Positions 39,494 through 47,604 are shown, counted from the stretch's first letter. The stretch: DNA of 64,000 nucleotides from Herbidospora mongoliensis (GCF_001570545.1 NZ_BBXD01000008.1:248001-312000), one strand, 5' to 3'. Translations and numbers: made by a program. The notes: generated by a model from the sequence alone, not told the origin.

Positions 39494-40239
39494 CGGCCGC
39501 CACCGATCCCTCGACGTGCCCCGGCACCCACGCCGGTCCCGCCGATGTTCGCTCGTCTCCCGGCGACGCGGCCGTCGCTGTAACCGCCTGAACTGGAGAT
39601 GCTGCTCCGGCGGCCCGTCTTCACCGAAGGGAAGTCCACCTCGAAAACCGCCGTGACGGCCGAGCGCCGATCGGCGAGCACCAGTTCGGCGCTCGACGCG
39701 GTTCCGGCGGCGGGCTGAGCCTGGTCGTGCTCCTTCACAGCGGCCCGCTCAGCCGCCTTGATGCGGTAAACGACCTCGGAATTGAACCCGAGCATCCAGG
39801 CCCGCCGGTAGGCACGCGGGCTCTCGTAGTGCGGGATCTCCACGCGGGTCAGGGCGCTGGCCATCTGAAGCAGGAGAGAGGTGTACAAGACCTCAGCCCG
39901 CTCGATGTCCGAGGGGAACCCGTAGATCTTGACGACCTTCTGAGAGCCGCTGGTCCTGAGCAGGACGGACTTGCAGCCCGCAGCCTCGGCCACGAAGTAG
40001 ATGAGGTTCGCGCGTACACCCGCCCAGGGAGGGGATACATCGACGCGTCGGTTCGTCGGCGTCTCGCGGGTCTTGTCGGCCGCGCCGAGCATGGCCTGTT
40101 CGATGCCGTATTTGGCCATCAGCGCGTTCGCGGCGGCCATGAAGGTGTCGCGCTCGTGCTCGTTGTCGGTGCCTTCGGCCTGGGCGAGGAGCTTGCGGAC
40201 GCGGTCGAGGGTGCGGTCGTCAGCCACGGTCTCGGTCAT
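39490..40239 (-). CDS. DUF2786 family protein
   Basis: The 249-aa protein has the DUF2786 N-terminal motif (RVRKLLAQAEGTDNEHERDTF then AALMAKYGIEQ-like helices, residues 10-55), found in many actinobacterial and phage proteins. A central domain (NLIYFVAEAAGCKSVLL, VVKIYGFPSDIERAEVLY) resembles phage proteins called DUF7168-like. The C-terminus is a Gly/Ser/Arg tail with RRANIGGTGVGAG. Function unknown. Confidence 0.78.
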   Translation of the reverse strand: MTETVADDRTLDRVRKLLAQAEGTDNEHERDTFMAAANALMAKYGIEQAMLGAADKTRETPTNRRVDVSPPWAGVRANLIYFVAEAAGCKSVLLRTSGSQKVVKIYGFPSDIERAEVLYTSLLLQMASALTRVEIPHYESPRAYRRAWMLGFNSEVVYRIKAAERAAVKEHDQAQPAAGTASSAELVLADRRSAVTAVFEVDFPSVKTGRRSSISSSGGYSDGRVAGRRANIGGTGVGAGARRGIGGGR

Positions 40240-40481
40240 GCGGCCCTCGCAGCGATGAACACAGGCCGGTCCGGACGCCGGTGCAACTCCACCAGCCAGC
40301 CCTCCTGGTCCTTGCCGACGCAGCACCACGCGCCGCAGTCCGGCAGCGTGCACGGCACAGGCTCGGTGACGATCTCCACCGGGTCGGGGAGAGGCCGGCC
40401 AGTCTGGTCGCCGGCGCCGGGGATGTGCGCGCGGTCGCCGACGGCGAGGTGGTTGAAGGTGTCAGGGGTAGGCTGTTGCAT
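40236..40481 (-). CDS. Small Cys-containing early protein
   Basis: An 81-aa product with VPCTLPDCGAWCCVG (four cysteines in twelve residues) and a basic C-terminus, probably a zinc-binding domain. Start ATG 40481. Function unknown. Confidence 0.58.
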   Translation of the reverse strand: MQQPTPDTFNHLAVGDRAHIPGAGDQTGRPLPDPVEIVTEPVPCTLPDCGAWCCVGKDQEGWLVELHRRPDRPVFIAARAA

Positions 40482-40551
40482 GCTCCGCTCGTTTCTCGTG
40501 AGGGTGTGAGCGGGGTCTGGCGTCGTAGGCGCGGCGCCGGACCCGGAACTT

Positions 40552-40833
40552 TTAGGAGGCTTTGAGCTGCGGCTCGGCCTGCTTCTTCCTGGCGCGTGCG
40601 GCGACGGCCTTCAACGCCATACGGGTCATGTGCGCGCTGTGGTACTTCTCGGCCGCCTGCTGGATCCCGGCCTCAGGCACGATCCCCTCGGCCCGGACGT
40701 ATTCGATCCAGTACTCGACGCGCATCGGCGACGCACGCCGCGCGGCCTCGGTGCGCTCCGCCCGATCAGGGGTGCGCGCCCAGGAGATGTCGGCGGCGAT
40801 ACGGCGCTGCGCGGAGGTGCGGGAGTCGGTCAT
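40552..40833 (-). CDS. Basic helical protein
   Basis: A 93-aa Arg/Ala-rich helical protein (VEYWIEYVRAEGIVPEAGIQ, MTRMALKAVAARARKKQ), likely nucleic-acid-binding. Its start overlaps the HTH gene's stop by 4 bases, so the two form the promoter-proximal pair of the leftward immunity operon. Confidence 0.6.
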   Translation of the reverse strand: MTDSRTSAQRRIAADISWARTPDRAERTEAARRASPMRVEYWIEYVRAEGIVPEAGIQQAAEKYHSAHMTRMALKAVAARARKKQAEPQLKAS

Positions 40834-41108
40834 GCCCGCCCACCTCCGACCGGCTCGGCCGTGGCCCGGCGCCGGCGCTTGGGCGGGTCCGGTGCGAAAG
40901 CGCCGCGCTCGACCTCAAGGAGCTGCTCAAGGGCGTCGAGGAGCTCGACGGACGGCTGCTTGGAGCTGGTTTCGATTCTGTAGATGTGGTCGCGGTGGCG
41001 CGGGGTGCCGTGCTCGGCCAACTTCGCCACCACCTGAGCGATGGTCATACGCAAGTCCTCGCGGCGCTTGCGAATCTTGCGACCGTCGGTGCGGGTGAGC
41101 TGTGCCAT
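40830..41108 (-). CDS. Cro-like XRE regulator, leaderless
   Basis: A 92-aa Cro/CI-type protein: HTH in residues 8-60 (RKIRKRREDLRMTIAQVVAK, HIYRIETSSKQPSVELLDAL), then a basic tail. The ATG at 41108 is chosen over a TTG 9 bases upstream because a -10 box (TAAGTT) lies 7 bases before it, preceded by 17 bases and TTGAGA. It faces the other repressor across the operator array, the classic genetic-switch layout; which of the two maintains lysogeny is not shown. Confidence 0.75.
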   Translation of the reverse strand: MAQLTRTDGRKIRKRREDLRMTIAQVVAKLAEHGTPRHRDHIYRIETSSKQPSVELLDALEQLLEVERGAFAPDPPKRRRRATAEPVGGGRA

Positions 41109-41434
41109 GCGAGGCAACTTAGGACAGATTTAGACAGATCTCAAGGCTTATCTGTCTCGATCTGTCTTCCAATCTGCCCTGACCGCAACCAGCACGCTCG
41201 GTCAACCTGGCGTCATCTCCGGATCTACACAGGGTCACGCAGGCAGGTCAGACGCCGACCCCCGTTATGAGCTGGCGTTATGGCTCGTCATCTGTCTAGA
41301 CCTGTCTCAATCTGTCCTGGCAGACTGTTCCTGGAGGGGTTTTGAAACCCCCCGACATGTCCACCACACAGCACTGTCCTTCGGGGGGTTTCAAAACCCA
41401 CCGAGACAACGACCACCGCGAGGGGGCGACACGT
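41109..41434. promoter_or_regulatory. Immunity control region with GACAGAT operators
   Basis: No gene lies here. Motif units: GACAGAT at 41123-41129 and 41133-41139; ATCTGTC at 41150-41156 and 41160-41166; variant ATCTGCC at 41172-41178; ATCTGTC at 41290-41296 and 41310-41316 with ACCTGTC at 41300-41306. The first pair fills the spacer of the leftward promoter (minus strand TTGAGA-17-TAAGTT). A 17-bp inverted repeat (41337-41353 / 41383-41399) lies before the rightward gene. Confidence 0.78.
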
Positions 41435-42157
41435 GTGGCCGAGCAGCAGGTAGCGACCGCCCGCGAGCGGCTGGCCCAGCTCATGGACTACCGGCGAAGA
41501 GCACTCGGCCTCGACTGGAACCAGGTCGCCGAACTGGCCGGCCTCACCAAAGAAGGCCTGAGGACCATCCGCGGCACCACCCGAGCTATCCGGCCAAAAT
41601 CCGCTCGCGGCATCGAAAGAGCCCTTCAATGGCCGGTCGGCGCAGTCGATGAAATCCTCACCGACTACGTCTCCGCAGACCTTTTCAGAGCTCCGGCCGA
41701 CAGGCCCATTGCGACGCCTCCCCCGCAGCACCCGCAAATGGCACCGAGCGTCGACTCGGGTGTCGATGCTCTGATTCAACTCGATGACGGCAGGACCTGG
41801 GCGATTCAGGCCAAGCGCACCTCACCAGGCAGCCCGCTCGAAGACCAGCTTGCGGAAGCTCTCGAGGGTGCCGGATTCGAGATACGCCAGGTCGTCGCAA
41901 CGTCCCCGCTTCTAGACCACGGTGCCGACATTGCGAAGATACGTGGGCTCTGGCTGGCGGAAGACCTGGAGACTCCGACGCAGCCCCAGCAGCGCGCCGG
42001 CCGGGCTGGACGTCGGGAGCAACTTGCCGAAGATGTGACCGCTGAGGACATCCTCGACGATCCCGACCTGCCGCCCCGGGTGCGCCAGGCGCTCCTCGAC
42101 GCCTACCACCGTCTCCGGCGTGAGGTCGTCGAGGAGCTAAGCAAGCCCGACAGCTAG
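41435..42157 (+). CDS. XRE-type repressor with Mrr-like C-terminal segment
   Basis: A 240-aa protein starting at GTG 41435 (AGGGGG about 8 bases upstream). Residues 3-60 are an HTH (LDWNQVAELAGLTKEGLRTI). A linker follows, then residues 105-180 read VDALIQLDDGRTWAIQAKR and a helix/strand/helix (LAEALEGAGFEIRQVVAT), which resembles the D...QxK core of Mrr/PD-(D/E)XK domains. The C-terminus is helical and acidic. It is the best candidate for the lysogeny repressor. Nuclease-like ancestry of the C-terminus is only a visual impression. Confidence 0.68.
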   Translation: MAEQQVATARERLAQLMDYRRRALGLDWNQVAELAGLTKEGLRTIRGTTRAIRPKSARGIERALQWPVGAVDEILTDYVSADLFRAPADRPIATPPPQHPQMAPSVDSGVDALIQLDDGRTWAIQAKRTSPGSPLEDQLAEALEGAGFEIRQVVATSPLLDHGADIAKIRGLWLAEDLETPTQPQQRAGRAGRREQLAEDVTAEDILDDPDLPPRVRQALLDAYHRLRREVVEELSKPDS

Positions 42158-42438
42158 TTGTCGTCCCGATCGCGCTGACGCGCGACGTCGACCAGGCCCT
42201 GGACGACGCCCCGTACCCCGATGTTGTAGCCGCGGTCGAACTGATAAACGGTGCACTTCATCTGGCTGATCCCGGCGAGGGCGATCAACCAAATACTGGC
42301 CGTGAGGGAGCCCGCCAAGAGCGTCAGATGCAACCGGTGCCCACCGAGATACGTGGTGGCGGAGACGAGGGTCGCCGCCCACAGGGTGAAGGTGACGGTG
42401 GCTGCTGACGTGATGAGGGCGTGCTGCTTGATGTGCAT
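42154..42438 (-). CDS. Two-span membrane protein next to the repressor
   Basis: A 94-aa product from ATG 42438 (GGAAGGA 4 bases upstream): hydrophobic spans at about residues 6-26 and 35-57, then a charged cytoplasmic tail ending RQRDRDDN. Convergent with the repressor gene, overlapping by 4 bases. Small membrane proteins in this place often exclude superinfecting phage; that role is inferred. A longer GTG start at 42513 is possible. Confidence 0.6.
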   Translation of the reverse strand: MHIKQHALITSAATVTFTLWAATLVSATTYLGGHRLHLTLLAGSLTASIWLIALAGISQMKCTVYQFDRGYNIGVRGVVQGLVDVARQRDRDDN

Positions 42439-42513
42439 TTCGTCCTTCCGGTGAGCCCCGGTCCCCACGTAGAGCTCACCCGTACCGTGTTTCGCAGGCA
42501 ACGGCCCCGTCAC

Positions 42514-42923
42514 GCTACGCGCATCGAACGCTGTTCGGAAAGAGGGATTTTGGACCGGTCCGAGCCCGTAAGGGTTCTATAGCCAAAAGGTAAGAAACCG
42601 AGGACAGAAATGACCCCCGAACAGGGGACATTCGAGAAACTCGATTCCACAATTGCGCGGTGATTGCGCGAACAATCAGGCCTGGAATACCAACCGCCAG
42701 ATCGGGCAAGGGAGTAGGCGCCGACCCCTCGTCACAGGGGTCGGAGCCAGGGGCCGCACGGGCCGTGCCGTTGCCTGCGGGGTAGGCCCGGCCCGTGCGG
42801 TGCCACATGCCCCTCGCCAACCGCCAGTAGCGGCATTCGGACGATCCTATGCAGACAACGTTCTCCGGCAGAAGAGTCTCAACATGAGACACACGGACCG
42901 TAGAAGATTCTTGCGCCCACGTG
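42514..42923. other. 410-bp non-coding region between membrane gene and integrase
   Basis: No supported gene. It holds a relatively A+T-rich stretch (42540-42670), the palindrome GGACCGGTCC (42553-42562), a GGACAGAAA variant of the immunity motif (42602-42610) and two strong hairpins: CCGACCCCT/AGGGGTCGG (about 42719-42743) and CCGCACGGGCC/GGCCCGTGCGG (about 42753-42801), likely terminators for the integrase transcript. Int arm-type sites could be here but none were recognised. Confidence 0.5.
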
Positions 42924-44021
42924 TCAAATACGGTCACCCGGAGATAGACGCGCATGCGTCTCCCGCGCACGTTCTTTCGCGAGCCCCGACCCGTACAGCT
43001 GCACCATCGCGGTGCTCTTCCAGCCGAGGATGTGCTGCACATCGGTCTCGTTCGCGTTCGCCTTCAACAGGTTGTGGGTGACGGTCCCACGCCATTCGTG
43101 CGGAGTGATGGTGCGGCCGAGTTTCGCCTCCTCGGCCCGGCGGGCCAGCATCGCCCGGACCCCCGAATGCGTGAAACGGCTGGTGTCGTGCCCCTGCACT
43201 CCGAGCCACAGATACGGGCTCAACGCCGCCTTCGGGTGCTTCTCCCTCACCCGCAGGTAGCGGTCCACCGCGTTGGCTGCCTTCGCGCCGATCGGCGCCC
43301 AGTGCTCATCCCCGCCCTTCAGGACGATGCGGATCTTCCGGCCCCTCAGGTCGAGGTCCCTCAGGCGGATGTTCGCGATGCCAGACACCCGGGCCCCGTT
43401 GTCCATCAGGATCCGGATGATCGCCGTATCGCGGCGGTCCTCGAACCCCCCGCCGGCGCACACCTTCAGCAGCGCCCGGGTGTCGTCGTCGCTGATGTAG
43501 TTCCGCACCTTCGCCGGGACCTTCGGCTTGGCCACGGTGGCCATGGGGGACTGCCACGTCCGCTCACCCTCGGCCTGGATCCAGCCCCACCACACCCTCA
43601 GGTTGCGGTAGTGGGTGGCTGCGCTGGCCGGGCTGGTCCGCTCCCGCTCTGCGATCAGGAACCTGCGGACGTGCGCGGCCTCGACGTCCTGCGAATCGTC
43701 GGGCATGGAATTCGCGGCCAGGAAAGCCACGAATGCCTTCGCCGAATCGACATAGGAGCGGATGGTCTTCTTTGCTTTTCCATTGCTGTCGAGCGACGTC
43801 TCCCACGGTTCGATAAGCCGCGCGAGATCCACGCCGGTGGAGAGGTTCCGGGGTTTCTTCGCGGCGGGGACGCCGCCTCGGACGAGGGTTCCGTCGTCGC
43901 TGGCGGCGGGGGCCGGCGCGGGTTTCGGCTCGCGCTCGGGTTCGGGTGCGACGGCGGCGAGCTGGGCGCTGCCGCGTGGCCGGCGGGTGCGTCCGGTGCC
44001 GATGGGGATGACGTTGGTCAT
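42924..44021 (-). CDS. int: Tyrosine recombinase integrase
   Basis: The 365-aa integrase catalyses site-specific integration and excision. After a Pro/Ala-rich N-terminal stretch, residues 65-155 form the SAM-like core-binding domain. The catalytic domain has Arg211 (GARVSG), Lys235 (LKGGDEHW), His308-x-x-Arg311 (HEWR), Trp334 (ILGWKS) and the nucleophile Tyr343 (VQLYGSG): a complete set. Start ATG 44021 with AGGTGAG upstream. Its 5' end faces tRNA-Arg 134 bases away. Confidence 0.92.
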   Translation of the reverse strand: MTNVIPIGTGRTRRPRGSAQLAAVAPEPEREPKPAPAPAASDDGTLVRGGVPAAKKPRNLSTGVDLARLIEPWETSLDSNGKAKKTIRSYVDSAKAFVAFLAANSMPDDSQDVEAAHVRRFLIAERERTSPASAATHYRNLRVWWGWIQAEGERTWQSPMATVAKPKVPAKVRNYISDDDTRALLKVCAGGGFEDRRDTAIIRILMDNGARVSGIANIRLRDLDLRGRKIRIVLKGGDEHWAPIGAKAANAVDRYLRVREKHPKAALSPYLWLGVQGHDTSRFTHSGVRAMLARRAEEAKLGRTITPHEWRGTVTHNLLKANANETDVQHILGWKSTAMVQLYGSGLAKERARETHARLSPGDRI

Positions 44022-44154
44022 GCCAGGTTGCTCACCTTCTCGGGGGAGCTACGGGCCGCCCCCCGGTGCGGTGATTATTGGCTCTATCACCTGTGTGCAC
44101 CGTGGTAAGGTTGTCTCTGTCGCCCAAGACCGCAGGTCAAGGGCAGGACAACAT

Positions 44155-44227
44155 GCAGCCGTAGCTCAATGGATAGAGCATCTGACTACGGATCAGAAGG
44201 TTGGGGTTTCGAGTACCTCCGGCTGCA
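44155..44227 (+). tRNA. tRNA-Arg (anticodon ACG)
   Basis: A full cloverleaf: acceptor GCAGCCG/CGGCTGC, D-arm GCTC/GAGC, anticodon stem TCTGA/TCAGA with loop CTACGGA (ACG at 44188-44190), and T-arm GGGGT/ACCTC with loop TTCGAGT. No CCA is encoded. A 15-bp terminator follows at 44236. Its 5' side faces the integrase, so if the phage uses this tRNA the sequence upstream is prophage DNA. Confidence 0.93.
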
Positions 44228-44235
44228 CTGCAAAG

Positions 44236-44268
44236 AAGCCCAGGTCAGCAGCTTGCTGACCTGGGCTT
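44236..44268 (+). terminator. tRNA terminator
   Basis: AAGCCCAGGTCAGCA (44236-44250) and TGCTGACCTGGGCTT (44254-44268): a perfect 15-bp stem with a 3-base loop, then TCTGCGTTG. The same stem core recurs at 58842-58870. Confidence 0.85.
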
Positions 44269-44348
44269 CTGCGTTGTCTGGGGGCATTGGGTCAAGGGCC
44301 CCGGATACCGGCCCTCGACGACATCGTCGAATGATCGACGGCCGGGAT

Positions 44349-45311
44349 TCACGTCGTGGGTGCGCCGCCCGCCGCGCGGTGGAGCCTCGTCGCGAGGCGA
44401 TCGAACGCCACTGCGAGCTCGTCTCCGTCGATCACCTCGATGTCGACGTCGAGTTGTGTCATCCACAGCGCGAGCCGGTTCGGGTCGTCGGAACCCAGCT
44501 CTACATGGCACGTGGACTCGTCGACCACCTGGATGTCGACCGGGATGCGGATCTTCGCGGCGACCTCGGCGGCGGGGGCGTGCACGAGTATCCGGGCGCG
44601 GTACTTCCAGGCCATCTTGCTGATGCGTTTGATGACGTACTCGACGGCATTGTCCTCCGGGATCGCGCGCGGCTGGAAGCGCGCACCCGTCGGTGCGTGC
44701 GGGACCATGCGGTCGACACGGAAGACCCGCCAGTCGTCACGGTCGAGGTCCCATGCGAGCAGGTACCAGAGCGGGCCCCAGCTCACCAGCCGTAGCGGTT
44801 CGGTGTTGCGGGGCCCTTCGCTGCCTCCGGGCTTCGTGTATCCGAACCGGAGTCGTTCGTGGCCGCGGATCGCGGCGGCGACCGTGCCGAGAACCGAGAG
44901 ATCGAGGGACGGCCCAGGCCCTGGGACGACGCTCGTCGCCTCGCGTACCGCCTCTACGCGCCGGCGCAGGCGTGCGGGCAGCACTTGCTCCAGCTTCGCG
45001 AGCGCGGTGAGCGATGTCTCTTCGACTCCGAGCCTTTGGGTCGCGACCGCACCCAGTCCGACCGCGACGGCTACGGCCTCGTCGTCGTCGAGCAGTAGTG
45101 GGGGCATCGCCGTCCCGGCGGCCAGCCGGTAGCCGCCCGCGACGCCGGGGCGCGCGTCCACGGGGTAGCCGATCGAGCGCAGCTTGCCGATGTCGGTCCG
45201 CACAGTTCTCGCGCTCACATCGAGCCGGTCGGCGAGTTCGGAGCTCGTCCAATCGCGCTTGAGCTGGAGCAATGACAGCAGTTCGAGCAGGCGGACCGAG
45301 GTCTCCAACAT
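44349..45311 (-). CDS. WYL-domain transcriptional regulator
   Basis: A 320-aa regulator with an HTH (residues 5-60, WTSSELADRLDVSARTVRTD), a WYL domain with the literal Trp182-Tyr-Leu motif (GPLWYLLAWD, WRVFRVDRM) and a WCX-type C-terminus. WYL proteins sense ligands such as nucleic acids or second messengers. It diverges from the epoxide hydrolase gene over a 62-bp gap, so it probably controls it and itself. The ATG at 45311 is preferred over in-frame upstream starts. Confidence 0.85.
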   Translation of the reverse strand: MLETSVRLLELLSLLQLKRDWTSSELADRLDVSARTVRTDIGKLRSIGYPVDARPGVAGGYRLAAGTAMPPLLLDDDEAVAVAVGLGAVATQRLGVEETSLTALAKLEQVLPARLRRRVEAVREATSVVPGPGPSLDLSVLGTVAAAIRGHERLRFGYTKPGGSEGPRNTEPLRLVSWGPLWYLLAWDLDRDDWRVFRVDRMVPHAPTGARFQPRAIPEDNAVEYVIKRISKMAWKYRARILVHAPAAEVAAKIRIPVDIQVVDESTCHVELGSDDPNRLALWMTQLDVDIEVIDGDELAVAFDRLATRLHRAAGGAPTT

Positions 45312-45373
45312 GTTCCGATCATTCCAGCTATTGCGGAAGGTAGCCTGCCGCGATTGCTGGAAACGTCGATGTC

Positions 45374-46516
45374 GTGAATCAGAACAAGGCACTCACACCG
45401 TTCCGCATCGACGTCCCCCAGGCCGATATAGACGACCTGCTTAACCGGCTGGCCCACACGCGCTGGCCGACCCCCGTGCCGGGCCGAGACGATCGCACCG
45501 ACTTCAGCCGCGGCATCCCGCAGGTGTACCTGGAAGAGCTCGCCGAGTACTGGCGCGACGGATTCGACTGGCGTGCGCAGGAGGAGAAGCTCAACGAGTA
45601 CGAACAATTCACGACGGTCGTCGACGGCCAGACGTTCCACGTCGTCCACGTGCGATCGGCGAACTCGGAGGCCACTCCGCTGATGCTGAACCACGGCTGG
45701 CCGGGCTCTTTCGTCGAGTATCAGCGGCTCATCCCGCTGCTGACCGATGAGTTCCACGTGGTCATCCCGGCGCCGCCCGGCTTCGGGTTCTCCACTCCGC
45801 TGTCAGGGACCGGCTGGGAGCTGGCGCGGACGACGGAGGCCTACGCCGAGATCATGACGCGTCTCGGCTACGAGAGGTTCGCGGCGCACGGCACCGACAT
45901 GGGTTCGGGCACCGTCGGGCGCCTCGCGGCGCTCTACCCGGAGCGCGTCATTGGCATGCACATCGGCTGCGACCCCGCGTTGCTCGGGTTGGTCGGCGAC
46001 AAGTTTCCTTACCCCGACGGCATGTCCGATGACGAGATCGCCCAGATCGAGGCAGTGCGCACCGAGGCTGCGGCCGACCATGGGTATCTCCTGATGCAGA
46101 ACCACCGTCCCGACACGATCGGCGCGGCGCTCACCGACTCGCCGGTCGGTCAGCTCGCGTGGATCGCCGAGAAGTTCAAGACCAGGACCAGCGGCGACCA
46201 CCGGACGCCGGACGAGTCGGTCGACCGCGACCAGCTCCTCACGAACATCAGCCTGTACTGGTTCACCCGCAGCGGCGCGTCGAGCGCGCAGTTCTACTAC
46301 GAGGCCGAGCACTCCGGAGTCGACGTGCTCATGGGCTTCGGCGTGCCGTCCGGATGGGCCGTGTTCGATGCCCACCCGCTCATTCGCGCCGCGATGGACC
46401 CGTGGAAGGCGATCGGCCACTGGAGCGAGTTCACCGAGGGCGGTCACTTCCCCGCGATGGAGGAACCGGAGCTGCTCGCGGACGATATCCGCACCTTCTT
46501 CCGCGGCATTTCCTGA
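45374..46516 (+). CDS. Epoxide hydrolase (alpha/beta-hydrolase)
   Basis: The 380-aa enzyme opens epoxides to diols. An N-terminal EHN domain (residues 1-90, FRIDVPQADIDDLLNRLAHT) precedes the hydrolase fold with HGWPGS (107-112, oxyanion hole), nucleophile Asp175 (HGTDMGSG) and general-base His358 (EGGHFPAMEEP). Length and domain order match microsomal/juvenile-hormone-type bacterial epoxide hydrolases. Start is GTG 45374. The neighbour regulator is WYL-type. Confidence 0.87.
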   Translation: MNQNKALTPFRIDVPQADIDDLLNRLAHTRWPTPVPGRDDRTDFSRGIPQVYLEELAEYWRDGFDWRAQEEKLNEYEQFTTVVDGQTFHVVHVRSANSEATPLMLNHGWPGSFVEYQRLIPLLTDEFHVVIPAPPGFGFSTPLSGTGWELARTTEAYAEIMTRLGYERFAAHGTDMGSGTVGRLAALYPERVIGMHIGCDPALLGLVGDKFPYPDGMSDDEIAQIEAVRTEAAADHGYLLMQNHRPDTIGAALTDSPVGQLAWIAEKFKTRTSGDHRTPDESVDRDQLLTNISLYWFTRSGASSAQFYYEAEHSGVDVLMGFGVPSGWAVFDAHPLIRAAMDPWKAIGHWSEFTEGGHFPAMEEPELLADDIRTFFRGIS

Positions 46517-46544
46517 CCCCGCGTCCGGGCCGGCCGGCTACGGA

Positions 46545-46685
46545 GATCCACTCAAGGCCCGGCCGGTCCGGCGCGTCCAGGACCTCGTCGACCTCGAACC
46601 GGCGACGAGCGGATGGCCGCCTCCCACCGGCGCGGGCTACCTCGTGATGGCTGATCCGGAGGGAAACGAGTGCTGCTCCGGCTGA
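46545..46685 (+). pseudogene. C-terminal remnant of a glyoxalase/VOC protein
   Basis: Plus-strand frame ending at the TGA of 46685 reads GAGYLVMADPEGNECCSG, the usual VOC C-terminus (a -MADPEGNEFC- pattern), preceded by DLVDLEPATSGW. No N-terminal half is found and the fragment overlaps the 3' end of the SDR gene on the other strand, so it is probably a relic. Confidence 0.45.
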
Positions 46686-47584
46686 GCGACGGGGAACTTC
46701 ACCCCGGTGAGGTCTTCGGAGACGGCCCACAGCCGCTGCTGGACGGCTACCTCGTAGGACGACGGGCTGGAGGTGACCAGCCGGGGGTGGCCCATGACCT
46801 CGTTGCGGCCGCCGGGGCCGTAGTACTGGGCGCCGAGTGCGGCGGGGTCGGTGGCGGCGCGCAGGGTCGGCAGCGCGCCCATCGCCGGGGTCTGGGTGAT
46901 CAGCGGTGCGAGCCAGGTGAGCGGGAGCCGGAGGGCCGCGGGGGTGTTGCGGGCGAGTTCGGTGCTGGACATGCCGGGGTGCGCGGCCATCGCGACGGTG
47001 GTGCCGTGCGTGGCGAGACGGCGCTGCAGTTCGTAGGTGAACATCAGGTTGGCCAGCTTGGACTGACCATAGGCGGCGGTGCGGCTGTATGACCGCTCCC
47101 ACTGCAGGTCGTCGAAGTGGATCGCGGCCCGGATGCGGTGGCCGGTGCTGCTGACTGTCACCACGCGCGAGCCGGGCACCGGCAGCATCAGGTCCAGCAG
47201 CAGCCCGGTGAGCGCGAAGTGGCCGAGGTGGTTGGTGCCGAACTGCATCTCGAAGCCGTCCCGGGTGGTCTGCTTCGGGGTGTACATCACGCCGGCGTTG
47301 TTGATCAGCAGGTCGATCCGGTCGAGGCGGGAGCGCAGCGCCGCCGCCGCGGTCCGGACGGAGTCGAGCGAGGTCAGGTCCAGCGCCTGCACGGTCACGT
47401 CGCCGGTCATGCGGGCCGCGGCCTGCTCGCCCTTCTCGACGTTGCGGACGGCGAGCACCACGGACGCGCCGCGCTCGGCGAGCGCCTTGGCGGTCTCGTA
47501 GCCCAGTCCGGTGTTGGCCCCGGTCACCACGGCCACCCGCCCGCGCTGGTCAGGAATGTTCGCCGTCGTCCACTTCTCGCTCAT
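46637..47584 (-). CDS. Short-chain dehydrogenase/reductase
   Basis: A 315-aa classical SDR: cofactor motif TGANTGLG (21-28), NNAG (95-98), catalytic Ser145/146, Tyr172 and Lys176 (YGQSK). It resembles retinol dehydrogenase/WWOX-type oxidoreductases that use NADP. The true substrate is unknown. It diverges from the TetR gene; the shared region contains three operators and a strong promoter for this gene (TTGACA-17-TAACGT), so it is likely the repressed target. Confidence 0.88.
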   Translation of the reverse strand: MSEKWTTANIPDQRGRVAVVTGANTGLGYETAKALAERGASVVLAVRNVEKGEQAAARMTGDVTVQALDLTSLDSVRTAAAALRSRLDRIDLLINNAGVMYTPKQTTRDGFEMQFGTNHLGHFALTGLLLDLMLPVPGSRVVTVSSTGHRIRAAIHFDDLQWERSYSRTAAYGQSKLANLMFTYELQRRLATHGTTVAMAAHPGMSSTELARNTPAALRLPLTWLAPLITQTPAMGALPTLRAATDPAALGAQYYGPGGRNEVMGHPRLVTSSPSSYEVAVQQRLWAVSEDLTGVKFPVAQPEQHSFPSGSAITR

Positions 47585-47604
47585 GTCGGGCTCCCAGCCA
47601 GCTA

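Larger units (their letters stand above)
1..44154. mobile_element. Integrated siphophage (prophage), left end not resolved
   Basis: Terminase, portal, capsid, tail, lysis, replication, repressor and tyrosine integrase genes occur in one continuous block ending beside tRNA-Arg. Late and early genes run leftward; a rightward cargo cluster lies at the left end, next to the integrase once the genome is circular. About 44 kb is normal for a complete siphophage and every expected module is present, so it looks intact. The left boundary is not proven. A 12-bp direct repeat at 50-61 and 44236-44247 is the only att candidate seen, and under that model the element would also include the tRNA. Confidence 0.93.
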
